Counted from the first letter of the stretch, positions 32,215 to 42,043 are shown. The stretch is DNA of 64,000 bases from Hyphococcus sp. (GCA_028284345.1 JANQRY010000006.1:620001-684000), one strand, 5' to 3'. Numbers and translations are program-made. The notes: a model not told the origin generated them from the sequence alone.

Positions 32215-33522
32215 CTATTGCTGGAAGTCATAAAAAGCGCCCATGCCAAGGAGACGGGTCAGGGCCTCCATGGCCCAAAAACTCTCGTCCATGAAGGCCG
32301 GATCGCGCAAATCGTCCGGCGTCACGCGGTCGCGATAATGCTCCCGCACCCAGCCTTCAAGGGCTGCAATTTTTTGCCCATCGAGAATGAAATGCGGGTT
32401 TGCCGCGGCCGCCTCCGCCTCAGACAGAACAACGCGCAGGCGCAAACAGGCCGGTCCGCCGCCATTGCGCATGGACTCGCGCACGTCCTTGTAGATAACC
32501 CGGTTGATCGCGTTGTTCTTTGACAGGGTTTCATCGACGAACGCCTTCACCGCCGGGTTTTCTTCCGACTCTTTCGGCAGGAGCAGGGCCATTTCCCCCC
32601 CGGGCAACGTCAAGAGCTGCGAATTGAACAAGTAGGACTTTATGCAGTCTTCAAGTGAAACTCTGTTCGCCGGCGCCTCGATGATGTCGACAAACGGCGC
32701 TTTATCGCGAATCTCCGCATAGGCCGCCTTTGGGTCGGCGAAGCTTTGTTCGTGCAGGAACAAAACCGCGCCGTTGGCGACGCCGACCACATCATTGTGA
32801 AAAGCGCCGGCGTCGAGGGCCGCTTTCGATTGCTCAACGAAGACGGTCTTCGCCGGATCGAGTAAGTGATTGCGCGCCACCGCCTCGCTGGCGCGCTTTT
32901 TCTGACGCGCCGGAAACCGGTCGCCGTCGACGCCATAGACAAATAGCTGTACGCCCTTCTCACCATGGCTTTCGCAAAGCCGGCCGTGATTCGCCGCGCC
33001 TTCATCGCCGAAATGCATGGCGCCCGGCAATGACGGATGTTGGGCGAAGAATTTTTCATCGGAAAAGATATGGCGCAAGACACGCGCGGTCGTATCGGCC
33101 TCGATGGAGCGATGAAAATTTGCGGCGAGGTTGGCCGGCGTGAAATGCGCCTTGCCGTCGCCCGTGTCTGGAGACGGCGCAACGGTCGCGGCGTTCGCCG
33201 TCCACATGGACGACGCCGCATAGCAATTCGCGAGCAATTGCGGTTCGGACTTCGCCGCCTTCTCAATGATCTCTTTATCGCTTCCGGAAAACCCCAACGC
33301 GCGCAGGGTTTTCAAGTGTGGGCGATCCTGCGGCGGCAGGAAGCCCTGCTTAAGACCTAACGCCATGGCGGCGCGCATTTTCGCGAGCCCTTGCAGCGCG
33401 GCTTCTTTCGGGTTCGACGCCGCGCCCTTGTTGGTCGCCGAGGCGATATTGCCGAAACTGAGCCCTGCATAATTATGCGTGGGTCCGATGAGGCCATCGA
33501 AATTGTATTCGTGATACGTCAT
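32215..33522 (-). CDS. astB: N-succinylarginine dihydrolase
   Basis: AstB (435 residues) hydrolyses N2-succinylarginine to succinylornithine, CO2 and ammonia, the second step of the arginine succinyltransferase pathway. The N-terminal YNFDGLIGPTHNYAGLSFGN and catalytic Cys359 in GGGPACLRLRV are characteristic, and FHNDVVGVANGAVLFLHE holds the catalytic His. Its start overlaps the stop of a small membrane-protein gene by 4 bases. It is last in the operon. Confidence 0.96.
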   Translation of the reverse strand: MTYHEYNFDGLIGPTHNYAGLSFGNIASATNKGAASNPKEAALQGLAKMRAAMALGLKQGFLPPQDRPHLKTLRALGFSGSDKEIIEKAAKSEPQLLANCYAASSMWTANAATVAPSPDTGDGKAHFTPANLAANFHRSIEADTTARVLRHIFSDEKFFAQHPSLPGAMHFGDEGAANHGRLCESHGEKGVQLFVYGVDGDRFPARQKKRASEAVARNHLLDPAKTVFVEQSKAALDAGAFHNDVVGVANGAVLFLHEQSFADPKAAYAEIRDKAPFVDIIEAPANRVSLEDCIKSYLFNSQLLTLPGGEMALLLPKESEENPAVKAFVDETLSKNNAINRVIYKDVRESMRNGGGPACLRLRVVLSEAEAAAANPHFILDGQKIAALEGWVREHYRDRVTPDDLRDPAFMDESFWAMEALTRLLGMGAFYDFQQ

Positions 33523-33731
33523 TTACGTGTAAGCCTTAGTGCAGAGATAGCTATTATCCAGCTCACAACGAGTATAGTTGCGACGCCTAGCATACCATTC
33601 AAGCCGTAATCGGCCGAACCCACGGCTGCTGGAACGACTGCGAACAATAAAATGATAGTTTGGAAAACTGCTCCAAAAAGTAATACCCATGCCAAAATGC
33701 GCCAAATGCTCATTCCCCAGAATTTTGGCAT
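33519..33731 (-). CDS. Small two-helix membrane protein inside the ast operon
   Basis: The 70-residue product has two membrane helices (about 10-34, WRILAWVLLFGAVFQTIILLF, and 45-66, NGMLGVATILVVSWIIAISAL) with a basic tail. Its gene lies 3 bases after astD and overlaps astB by 4, so it is part of the operon. The sequence is AT-richer than its neighbours. I do not recognise the family; it has no known place in arginine breakdown. It could be a small regulatory or transport-helper peptide. Confidence 0.6.
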   Translation of the reverse strand: MPKFWGMSIWRILAWVLLFGAVFQTIILLFAVVPAAVGSADYGLNGMLGVATILVVSWIIAISALRLTRK

Positions 33732-33734
33732 CCT

Positions 33735-35204
33735 TTAATTAATCCCCACCTGATCATCCGCCATCGGAAGAAGCGCCTCTCCTTCCATGGACGCCACCGG
33801 ATAGGCACAATAGTCGGCTGCGTAATAGGCCGCCGGTCGGTGATTGCCGCTGGCGCCAATTCCCCCGAAAGGCGCCGAACCGGCAGCCCCCGTCGTCTGG
33901 CGGTTCCAGTTGACGATGCCGGCGCGGGAGAGCGCTAGGAACTTTTCCCATTTCGCCTTGTCGTCGGTGAGGATGCCCGCCGAGAGGCCAAATTTTGTCG
34001 CGTTGGCGCGCTCTATCGCCGCGTCGAAATCTTTCACCCGCCAGACTTTTAGCAGCGGCCCGAAATGTTCTTCGTCGGGCACGGCGTTTGAGCGCGTCAC
34101 GTCGATAATGCCCGGCGTCACAAAGGCGCCGCCCTCATCGCGCACGGAAAGATTGCGGATCGCCTCGCCGTCGTCTTCCGTCAGCCGGTCGAAAGCCCGC
34201 TCCAGCCCTTCGGCGACGCCCGCCGATATGACGGGGCCCATGAAAGGCTGCGGATCGGCGAAAGGCTGATCAATGATGAGCCGGTCGGTCAGGTGCGCCA
34301 GCGCATCGAGCGCCGCCTGCCCGCGCGCATCGTCAGGCACGATCAATCGCCGCGCGCAGGTGCAGCGTTGACCGCTGGTCAAAAAGGCCGACTGCACGAC
34401 GGCGAACGCCGCCGCCTCCACATCGTCCGTATCCCACCAGATCAGCGGGTTGTTGCCGCCAAGTTCAAGGGCAAGGATAACGTCGAGGCGGTCGGCGAAC
34501 ATCTTGTGAATGGCGAGACCCGTCCTGGCGCCGCCGGTGAAGAGCACACCGTTGACGCGTCCTTCATGGGCGGCTGCGGTGAGCGCCTCGCCCGTCTCGC
34601 GCGCGCCTTGCACCAGATTGACGACGCCGGCGGGTATGCCCGCCTCCACCATGCGTTCGACAATGAACGCCCCCGGCCCCGGCGTCTGCTCGGACGGTTT
34701 GAACACCACCGTGTTGCCGGCAATGAGCGCCGGAACCATATGGCCGTTCGCCAAATGCGCCGGAAAGTTATACGGGCCCAGAACCGCCATCACCCCATGG
34801 GGCTTGTGGCGCAGCACCGCGGTCGTGGCCCCCGGCGTTTCCTTCACGCCGGTTCGCTCGTGATAGGCTTTAATTGAAATATCGACCTTGCCGGCGACCG
34901 CGGCGGCTTCGGTTTTCGTTTCCCAGTATGGTTTGCCGGTTTCGCGGCTGATCAGTTTCGCAAGATCGTCAGCGTCCCGTTTGATGAGATCGCGATAGCG
35001 CTCCATCACCGCAATGCGTTCCGCGAGCGGCGTCAGCGCCCATTTCTGAAACGCCCCGCGCGCCGCAGCGACGGCGTCGTTCACATCCGCTTTTGTCGCG
35101 CCGGCGCCCGTCCAGACTTCTTCGCCGGTCGACGGATCGAAGGAAGAAAACGCCGCGCCGGAACCGTCGCGCCATTCGCCGTTGATCAGGATTTTATTCG
35201 TCAT
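33735..35204 (-). CDS. astD: Succinylglutamic semialdehyde dehydrogenase
   Basis: AstD (489 residues) is an NAD-dependent aldehyde dehydrogenase that oxidises N2-succinylglutamate semialdehyde. Motifs present are MAVLGPYNFPAHLANGH, FTGGARTG (NAD fold), ALELGGNNP with the general-base Glu, and SGQRCTCARR with catalytic Cys. ATG 35202-35204 begins MTNKILINGEW, preferred over a start 6 codons upstream. It starts 4 bases after the astA stop, placing it as the fourth-step enzyme in the ast operon. Confidence 0.95.
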   Translation of the reverse strand: MTNKILINGEWRDGSGAAFSSFDPSTGEEVWTGAGATKADVNDAVAAARGAFQKWALTPLAERIAVMERYRDLIKRDADDLAKLISRETGKPYWETKTEAAAVAGKVDISIKAYHERTGVKETPGATTAVLRHKPHGVMAVLGPYNFPAHLANGHMVPALIAGNTVVFKPSEQTPGPGAFIVERMVEAGIPAGVVNLVQGARETGEALTAAAHEGRVNGVLFTGGARTGLAIHKMFADRLDVILALELGGNNPLIWWDTDDVEAAAFAVVQSAFLTSGQRCTCARRLIVPDDARGQAALDALAHLTDRLIIDQPFADPQPFMGPVISAGVAEGLERAFDRLTEDDGEAIRNLSVRDEGGAFVTPGIIDVTRSNAVPDEEHFGPLLKVWRVKDFDAAIERANATKFGLSAGILTDDKAKWEKFLALSRAGIVNWNRQTTGAAGSAPFGGIGASGNHRPAAYYAADYCAYPVASMEGEALLPMADDQVGIN

Positions 35205-35208
35205 TGGA

Positions 35209-36222
35209 TCACCACGCCGCAAAGCGCACGCGGTCGCCTTTTTGAATGCCGAGCGCGCTCGCTGCGTCTTGCGAGATTGTTATTTTTTCGCCATCGGCCT
35301 TCACCGGCGCCCGCGCAACGCGGAACGACTGCAAACATCCGGCGGAGATCAGCATCACCGGCGCGTCGCCCGGATCGGCGATGGCGCCGACCGTCGCCAC
35401 GCGGCTTTCATGAACCGTCTTGATGTCGTCAATATGGGCGTCGACCAGCGGGCCGCCGTCAAAGACGTCGATATAGCCGCGAAAGGCGAAACCCTCTTTC
35501 AGCAGCATGTTGAACGCCGGCGCGGCGCCGTCATGGGGCCGGCCGAGACACTCGCGCGCATCCTCCGGCAACAGCGCCACATAGATTGGATGACGCGGCA
35601 TCATGTCAGCGATGAACTGATTGCCGAGGGCCGAATTGGCGAGGTCCGCGTCTTCAAATTCCATGTCGAAGAACAGCTTGCCGAGCGCCTCCCAAAAGGG
35701 TTGCTCCCCGTCTGGCCCGCGCCAGCCGCGCATTTCAGCGCAGACCGGATCGGCGATAAGGTCGCGATGCTCGGCAATGAACAGATACCGCGCCCGGGCG
35801 AGATATTTGCCGAAACCGCCGCCGCGCGCCTCCGGCGACAAGAACAGCGAGCCGACCTCGGCGCAGCCGGTGAAATCATGGGTCGGCACGAGCAGGCGCC
35901 GTTCAACGCGCTTTTTTAGCTGCGTTGATGCGTGTACGGTTTTGTTGATGCGGTAATTGACAAAGCCATGATCGAGACCGACGGCGGAGAAAACCGCCGA
36001 CGTGCCGACGACCTTGCCGTCCTGTTCGAGCACGAGCATGTAGACTTCGCCGGTGGGCTCCGTGGGGTTCGAGGAGAAGCTGTCAATGGCGAAGTCGAGG
36101 CGCGCCTTTAGCGCGTCCCGGTCGCTGGGCAGGTTCGTCATGCCGCCGCCGGACTGTTTGGCGAGGGCGAGTATCTGGTCGAAATCGCGGGCTTCGACCG
36201 GCCGCATGAATGGCAGGGACAT
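35209..36222 (-). CDS. astA: Arginine N-succinyltransferase
   Basis: AstA (337 residues) transfers a succinyl group from succinyl-CoA to the alpha-amino group of arginine, the first pathway step. Its GNAT-like halves show FMRPVEARDFDQILALAKQSGGGMTNLP at the start, the SLFLSPEARGGGFGKYLARARYLF acceptor region, and the IDVFDGGPLVDAHID C-terminal motif. It overlaps the upstream M20 peptidase stop by 1 base (TGATG), so the two are coupled. Confidence 0.95.
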   Translation of the reverse strand: MSLPFMRPVEARDFDQILALAKQSGGGMTNLPSDRDALKARLDFAIDSFSSNPTEPTGEVYMLVLEQDGKVVGTSAVFSAVGLDHGFVNYRINKTVHASTQLKKRVERRLLVPTHDFTGCAEVGSLFLSPEARGGGFGKYLARARYLFIAEHRDLIADPVCAEMRGWRGPDGEQPFWEALGKLFFDMEFEDADLANSALGNQFIADMMPRHPIYVALLPEDARECLGRPHDGAAPAFNMLLKEGFAFRGYIDVFDGGPLVDAHIDDIKTVHESRVATVGAIADPGDAPVMLISAGCLQSFRVARAPVKADGEKITISQDAASALGIQKGDRVRFAAW

Positions 36223-37466
36223 CAGGCCGCCTCTTCGAGTAGACCGGGATTGGGCAATTCGCCATTGGCGATCTTTAACAGCAGGAGCGCGGACAGTTTC
36301 GCGCGCTCAACCAGGCTGTCGAGTTTTGCATATTCCTTCGCGGAGTGGATATGCGCGCCGCGCACGCCCAGCGTATCGATCACCGGAATGCCGGCGGCGG
36401 CGATGTTGTTGCCGTCACAGCAGCCGCCGGTCGGAACCCACGCGATGCCGATGCCAAGCTCGTCGCCGGTCGCCTTCAGCGCTTCGAAGAACGCTTTCAG
36501 TTTCGCCGTCATGGGCTTGGGCGGCCGGGTGAACCCGCCGGTGAGTTCAGCGCGATAGCCGTCGCGCCCGTCGATGTCGGCGATGACGTGTTTCACCGCG
36601 CCCTCGAAAAACGCCGCGTCCTCGGGCTGCTCAAGACGCACGTTGAACCGCACGACAGCAAGGTCCGGCACCACGTTTTCCGGCCCGCCGCCGTCAACGC
36701 GCGCGACATTGACGGTCAGCCCTTCGCGCGCGCCGGAAAGTTTGTCGATGGCGGCGATAAAATCCGCGGCGGCGGCGATGGCGTTGCGGCCGAGATGGTG
36801 CTCGCGGCCCGCATGAGCGCTTTTCCCGCGAATGATGGCGGCGAAGTTTCCCGATCCTTTCCGCGCGCCAGCGAGCGTCCCGTCCGCGAGCGCCGGTTCA
36901 TAAACGCAGGCGAAATGCGCGCGCTTCGCCGCTTCCGTTAACAGCGACGCCGAGCCATGCGAACCGATTTCTTCATCGGCGTTGATAATGATTTCGTAGC
37001 CGATCTGCTCGGCAAGCGAGGATTGCTCCACCGCGAGCAGCGCGTTGAGCATGACCAGCAAACCGCCCTTCATGTCGGCGGCGCCGGGGGCGTTCAGCGT
37101 GTCGTCGTCAAGGAAGGTTTCCGACTGAAACGGATGATCAGCATCAAAGACGGTGTCCATATGACCGGTCAGCAACACGCGCACCGGCGCCTGGGGCCGC
37201 TTTACCAGGCGCAGCATGTCGCCAAGGGGCTGTTCGCGCTTTTCCCCGTCGTCCGTAACCACCGAACGCGGCGCGGACGGCACGGTCTCCGCCTCCGCGC
37301 CGAGGGCGGCGAACGCCTCTGCAAGCGCCGCGTGCATGGTCCTGAGGCCATCGAGATTCGTGCTGCCGGAGTTGATCGCGCACCACGCCCGCAAGGTCTC
37401 GGTCATCGCCGCGCGGCGATCGTCAAGGAAGGCGAGATCTGTCTTCAACTGCGGGTTGATTGTCAT
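36222..37466 (-). CDS. M20 family metallopeptidase heading the ast operon
   Basis: This 414-residue zinc hydrolase has M20 ligands in order: LTGHMDTVF, GAADMKGG, NADEEIGSHGS (catalytic Glu and zinc ligand), and a late IHSAKEYA His, with a lid domain in the middle. Length and GGCCDGNN match carboxypeptidase-G2-like M20 enzymes. M20 includes DapE, which removes a succinyl group, so this protein could take the place of AstE (succinylglutamate desuccinylase), which is absent here. That is inference. It is the first gene of the operon and overlaps astA by 1 base. Confidence 0.85.
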   Translation of the reverse strand: MTINPQLKTDLAFLDDRRAAMTETLRAWCAINSGSTNLDGLRTMHAALAEAFAALGAEAETVPSAPRSVVTDDGEKREQPLGDMLRLVKRPQAPVRVLLTGHMDTVFDADHPFQSETFLDDDTLNAPGAADMKGGLLVMLNALLAVEQSSLAEQIGYEIIINADEEIGSHGSASLLTEAAKRAHFACVYEPALADGTLAGARKGSGNFAAIIRGKSAHAGREHHLGRNAIAAAADFIAAIDKLSGAREGLTVNVARVDGGGPENVVPDLAVVRFNVRLEQPEDAAFFEGAVKHVIADIDGRDGYRAELTGGFTRPPKPMTAKLKAFFEALKATGDELGIGIAWVPTGGCCDGNNIAAAGIPVIDTLGVRGAHIHSAKEYAKLDSLVERAKLSALLLLKIANGELPNPGLLEEAA

Positions 37467-37628
37467 TACCGCCAGCACTAGCGAAGGGCGCGGGCGGCGG
37501 CAAGCTGGCGGGGCGCCAACGCGCCTGCAGCCAGCCCCGGTTCCCAAGCGCCGCCGAAGCGATTATTAGAATCCCCTGTTTTTCGCCCTTTCGCCCTTGC
37601 GCCCAGTCACGCCGGACGTTCGCCCTTC

Positions 37629-40250
37629 ATGCTGCACTTCATTGAAAACGCGCTGGTCGGCTGGGCGGAATTGGCGCGACGCGGCGGCGCCGTTCTGGCG
37701 CTGGTGATTCTGGCGGCGACGGCCGCCGCCGGGTGGTACGCCGCCGGCAATCTGAAGGTGAACACCGACACCAGCGCCATGCTGGACGCGGAACTCCCGT
37801 TTCAGAAACGGTCCATCGAGTTGCGCAATGCGTTTCCGCAGATCAAGACTGACATCATTGTCATCGTCAGGGCGCCGACCCTCGACGAAGCGGACGCCTA
37901 CGCGGCGGACCTGCGGGGCGCCATCGCCGCCGACCAAGACGCCTTTGACGCGGTCTTCGCGCCGGCGCAGGAAAATTTCTTCGCCGAGAACGGGCTCCTC
38001 TACCTAAGCGAAAGGGAACTGGAATCGCGTCTGACGCAGATGACCAAAGCGTCGAGCCTCATTGAAACGCTGATCAAGAGCCCGACCCTCGGCACATTCT
38101 TCACAACGCTCGCCGACAATGACGCGCTCGCGGAGCGGTCCGATCTCGGCGCCGATACGCTGCGGGCGCTTTACGATGAGATCGCCAAAACCATTGCCGC
38201 CGCAGAAAAAGGCGACGACCGTCCGTTTTCCTGGATGGGCGCCCTCGACGATGAAACGCGGGAAAAACCGGCGCATACGCGGCTCATCTATGCGAGCCCC
38301 GTGCTCGACTATTCGCGCCTGCAGCCGGCGAAGTCGGGCATCGAAGCCTTGCGCGCGCAAATCGCCGCGCTGGACGAGAAATACGCCGGCCGCGTCGACG
38401 CCTTTGTCACCGGCGATCCGGCGCTGCGCGTTGAGGAACTGGAAGCGGTCACGACCGGCATCGGCCTTTCCATGGGCCTGTCGTTGATCGTCGTCACTAT
38501 CCTGCTGCTCCTTTGTTACCGGTCGACGGCGATGGCGGCATTCACGGTGTTGAGCCTCATTGTCACGCTTGTCCTGACGTCTGCCTTCGCGGCGAAGTTT
38601 GTCGGCGAACTCAATCTCGTTTCCGTCGCGTTCACCGTGTTGCTGATCGGCCTCGGTCTCGACTTCGCCATCCACCTTCTCCTCCATGTGCAGGAACGGC
38701 GCGTCGACGGCCAGAGCAACAAGGATGCGTTGCAAGGGGCGCTTCATGAGGTCGGCCCCGCACTCGCCCTCGCGGCGCCGACGACGGCGCTCGCCTTCCT
38801 CTCTTTCGTGCCGACGAAATTTGACGGCATCGCCCAGCTCGGCGTCATCGCCGGCGCGGGGGTTATTATCGCGTTTTTCGTCTCGGTCACGTTCCTCCCC
38901 GCGGCCTTGAAACGCCTGCCGGTGTCGCGCAAGAAAAAGCGGGCGGGCGTCGTGCGCGGCGCCTTCGCCGCCATTGAGAAAATCGCCGCGCCCATTGCCG
39001 TCGTCACAATCCTTGCCGGCGTCGCTGCGCTCATTTTCATGCCGCAGGTGCGTTTTGACGCGGATCAGATGTCCCTGCGCAATCCGAACGCGCCGTCGGT
39101 CAAAGGCTTCAATCTGCTTTTCGACGATGAAGAAACCATTCCCTATCGCCTGACGCGGCTCGTCGGGTCGGAAGACGACGCGCGCGCCACCGCCGAAAAG
39201 GCGTCCGCGCTTGAAACCGTCGCCGCGACACGCTCGCTCCCGGACTTCGTGCCGGAAGATCAGGACGCAAAGCTCGAACTCATCGACTTCGCCGCCGGCA
39301 CGCTCGTCTTTGCCTTTGACGCCGAACCCGGCAGCGTCGAAGGCCCGCCCGCCGCAGAGGGAATTTCCACGCTGAAGACGCGGCTCGACGAAGCCTATGC
39401 GGACGGACCGGGCGCGCGCCTCGGCGCGCTTCTCGGCAACATTGAGGCCGCGAACGATCCGGCGCTGGTCGAGCGCATCGAACGGAACATCTTCAGATAC
39501 TGGCCGGCGCTCACCGAACGGCTCGCGGCGCAACTGAACGCGGACTATGTGGAAGTGGATACGCTCCCGGACTCGTTGCGCGCGCGCTATCTGTCTGACG
39601 ACGGACAGTGGCGCGTCGACATCCTGCCCGCACAGGACGTCCGGGATTACGGCGCGCTCACCGCTTTCGTCGACGACGTGGCTGCGATCTTTCCCGACCT
39701 TACCGGCGGCGCCTATCAATCGCTGAAGGCGGGCGAAACGATTTCGACCTCCATGCTTCAAGCGACAGGCATCGCCTTTGTCGTTGTCGCGGTGATGCTG
39801 ATCATCTTCATCGGCCGCATCCGTCTTGTCGGACTTGTGCTGTTCCCCCTCGCCCTTGCCGCTGTGCTGACGGCGGCGACCGGCGTTCTTCTCGACATCC
39901 CGTTCAACTACGCCAATGTCATCGTCCTGCCGCTGCTCATTGGCATCGGCGTCGACGCCGGCATCCATCTGGTGCTGCGCCATGATCAGGTCGCTGCCGG
40001 CGAAGGAGTTTACGGCACCTCGACCCCGCGAGCGGTGCTTTTTGCAGCGCTGACCACGGTGGCCAGTTTCGGCTCGCTGATGCTGTCGCCCCACCGGGGC
40101 ACCGCCTCCATGGGCGAACTCCTCTCCATCGCCATCGCCTTCACGCTGATTTGTACGCTGGTGGTGCTGCCGGCGGCCTTCGACTACGCCGAAAAACGCG
40201 CGCCCGAAGCGATCCGGCGATCTGACAGGGTGAGATTCAAAACCAAGTAA
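37629..40250 (+). CDS. hpnN: Hopanoid-associated RND transporter
   Basis: HpnN (873 residues) is an MMPL/RND-type inner-membrane transporter needed to move hopanoids to the outer membrane. A first membrane helix (12-34) is followed by a periplasmic loop, a bundle of helices near 278-440 (including VAFTVLLIGLGLDFAIHLLLHVQERR), a second loop, and a final helix bundle (from about 715; IVLPLLIGIGVDAGIHLVLRHDQ). The two-fold repeat and the paired GIGVDAGIHL/GLGLDFAIHL motifs are characteristic. HpnM follows in the same direction after 169 bases. Confidence 0.92.
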   Translation: MLHFIENALVGWAELARRGGAVLALVILAATAAAGWYAAGNLKVNTDTSAMLDAELPFQKRSIELRNAFPQIKTDIIVIVRAPTLDEADAYAADLRGAIAADQDAFDAVFAPAQENFFAENGLLYLSERELESRLTQMTKASSLIETLIKSPTLGTFFTTLADNDALAERSDLGADTLRALYDEIAKTIAAAEKGDDRPFSWMGALDDETREKPAHTRLIYASPVLDYSRLQPAKSGIEALRAQIAALDEKYAGRVDAFVTGDPALRVEELEAVTTGIGLSMGLSLIVVTILLLLCYRSTAMAAFTVLSLIVTLVLTSAFAAKFVGELNLVSVAFTVLLIGLGLDFAIHLLLHVQERRVDGQSNKDALQGALHEVGPALALAAPTTALAFLSFVPTKFDGIAQLGVIAGAGVIIAFFVSVTFLPAALKRLPVSRKKKRAGVVRGAFAAIEKIAAPIAVVTILAGVAALIFMPQVRFDADQMSLRNPNAPSVKGFNLLFDDEETIPYRLTRLVGSEDDARATAEKASALETVAATRSLPDFVPEDQDAKLELIDFAAGTLVFAFDAEPGSVEGPPAAEGISTLKTRLDEAYADGPGARLGALLGNIEAANDPALVERIERNIFRYWPALTERLAAQLNADYVEVDTLPDSLRARYLSDDGQWRVDILPAQDVRDYGALTAFVDDVAAIFPDLTGGAYQSLKAGETISTSMLQATGIAFVVVAVMLIIFIGRIRLVGLVLFPLALAAVLTAATGVLLDIPFNYANVIVLPLLIGIGVDAGIHLVLRHDQVAAGEGVYGTSTPRAVLFAALTTVASFGSLMLSPHRGTASMGELLSIAIAFTLICTLVVLPAAFDYAEKRAPEAIRRSDRVRFKTK

Positions 40251-40419
40251 TTTCAGGACCTTGCCGCCGCATCCGGTGCGCTGGTCGAGGACGGTTAACG
40301 CTCGCGTCATGTGTCCGTTCGGTAACGCCCGGCCATGATTTTGACGCGGACATGCTGAATTGCGGGCGCAATCGTTCCATATTGCTCGAACCCTCGTTCA
40401 ACCCGCCAGGATCCCCGCC

Positions 40420-41055
40420 ATGTTCATGTCCCGCGTACGCATTTTCGCCGCCCTTCTCGCCGCCTCCTCCATGGCGCCGGCCTACGCCCAGGAAACGGAC
40501 GAAGACGCCGCCGCCGAAACGGAGGTCAGCCGCATCGACGGCGCGGTTGAATTCGCCAAGGCCCTGACCGCCGACGCCACGGTCGCCCTCACCGACGAAG
40601 AGGCCGACGAGGCGACGCAGCTTGCGAATTTTCAGGAGGTGTTGTCGGAGGGTCTCGCCCTTGAGACCATCGGCAAATTCATGCTCGGCGAAACCCGCGC
40701 CGACATGACCGACGAACAGACCGCGCGTTATAACGCCGTCTTCCCGAACTACATCACCAAGCTCTACGCCGAACAGTTCGACGAAATCGTCGGCAAGCCG
40801 CTGGAGGTCATGGACGCTCGGGAGATCGGCCGCAGGGATGTGATCGTGCGCACGCAATTCGAGCGGACCGACGACGGGCCCATCCTCGTCGACTGGCGCG
40901 TGCGGGAACTGAAGTCCGGCGAACGCAAGGCCATCGACATCATCGTCCAGGGCGTCTCCATCATGCTCGTCAAGCGTGAAGAGTTCTCGTCCTTCATTGC
41001 CATGAACGGCGTCGATGCGCTGCTGGAAAGGCTTGAGCAGGAAGCCGGGGTTTAG
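40420..41055 (+). CDS. hpnM: Hopanoid-associated periplasmic MlaC-like protein
   Basis: The 211-residue protein has a signal peptide (VRIFAALLAASSMAPAYAQ) and a Ttg2D/MlaC-type lipid-binding fold (ETIGKFMLGETRADMTDEQTARYNAVFPNYI, then VDWRVRELKSGERKAIDIIVQGVSIMLVKREEFSS). Its place right after hpnN identifies it as HpnM, which probably carries hopanoid across the periplasm. The frame opens at 40360; ATG 40420 (or 40426) starts the signal peptide, with AGGA 10 bases upstream. Confidence 0.88.
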   Translation: MFMSRVRIFAALLAASSMAPAYAQETDEDAAAETEVSRIDGAVEFAKALTADATVALTDEEADEATQLANFQEVLSEGLALETIGKFMLGETRADMTDEQTARYNAVFPNYITKLYAEQFDEIVGKPLEVMDAREIGRRDVIVRTQFERTDDGPILVDWRVRELKSGERKAIDIIVQGVSIMLVKREEFSSFIAMNGVDALLERLEQEAGV

Positions 41056-41080
41056 GCCGCCGCTCCGTCATCCCATCGAA

Positions 41081-41968
41081 CTAACTCTTCCGCTGAAACA
41101 CAAAGTCCGCCGCCCCTTTGAGCGGCGCGGCGCGCACCCCGAAGCGGTCGAGATGGGCTTTGCAGGAGTCCACGAGGTCCGCCGCCTTTGACTTGGCGCC
41201 GTCCATCCCCAGCAATTTAATAAAAGTCGCCTTGTCCATTTCCGCATCCTGACCGGCGGGCTTGCCGAGGGTTTCCGCGTCCTGGGTCGCATCGAGAATG
41301 TCGTCGACAATCTGGAAGGCGAGCCCCAGATCTTCGGCGTAGGCCGTGAGCGCCGCGATCTCGTCGTCCGTTCCCTCCCCGACGACGCCGCCCCCGACCG
41401 CGCCGAAGCGGATCAGCGCCCCGGTTTTAAGGCGCTGCAATTCCTCAATGCCGGCGAGATCGAAGTCCTTTTGCTCCGCATAGATATCGATCATCTGCCC
41501 GCCGACCATGCCGTCCTTGCCGGCGGCCCGCGCCAGTTCCAGCGCGAGACGGCAGCGCACCGCGCCGCTCGGATGCGTCGCCTCTTCGGCGAGGACTTCA
41601 AAAGCCTGCGTCAGCAGCGCGTCGCCGGCGAGAATGGCCGTCGCGTCGTCGAATTTTTTGTGCACCGACGGGCGGCCGCGGCGAAGATCGGAATCATCCA
41701 TCGCCGGCAAGTCGTCATGGATGAGCGAATAGCAGTGGATCATCTCCACGGCGCAGCCGACCCGGATCGAGCGCGCGCGGGGACAGTCGAACATATCCGC
41801 CGCCGCGATGACGAGGAACGGGCGCAGGCGCTTGCCGCCGTCAAGAGCGCCCCAGCGCATGGCGTCGGCGACCCGGCCGAGCGGCCCCTCGCGCGACGGC
41901 AGGAATTCATCGAGCGCCGTCTCGATCAGGCCGGCGGTTTCCTTGATGGTGGATTGGAAGTCTGACAT
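41081..41968 (-). CDS. ispA: Farnesyl/geranylgeranyl diphosphate synthase (polyprenyl synthetase)
   Basis: This 295-residue trans-prenyltransferase has both Asp-rich motifs: HDDLPAMDDSDLRRG (first, DDx4D) and QIVDDILDAT (second), plus GGKRLRPFL near the start. IspA makes the C15 farnesyl diphosphate that the HpnC/D/E enzymes encoded nearby convert to squalene, so its place in the hopanoid island is logical. It is convergent with hpnM (25-base gap). Confidence 0.92.
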   Translation of the reverse strand: MSDFQSTIKETAGLIETALDEFLPSREGPLGRVADAMRWGALDGGKRLRPFLVIAAADMFDCPRARSIRVGCAVEMIHCYSLIHDDLPAMDDSDLRRGRPSVHKKFDDATAILAGDALLTQAFEVLAEEATHPSGAVRCRLALELARAAGKDGMVGGQMIDIYAEQKDFDLAGIEELQRLKTGALIRFGAVGGGVVGEGTDDEIAALTAYAEDLGLAFQIVDDILDATQDAETLGKPAGQDAEMDKATFIKLLGMDGAKSKAADLVDSCKAHLDRFGVRAAPLKGAADFVFQRKS

Positions 41969-42043
41969 CGGTCTTAAGTCCGCTCACGCCCGCAAAAGCG
42001 GGAGTGAGCGGGGGTTAGAGTCTTCAAAGGCAAAAATCCACCC

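Noticed and set aside
38004-40310. A 768-codon minus-strand open frame opposite hpnN
   Set aside because: Charged, repetitive translation with no recognisable fold. hpnN on the plus strand is certain.
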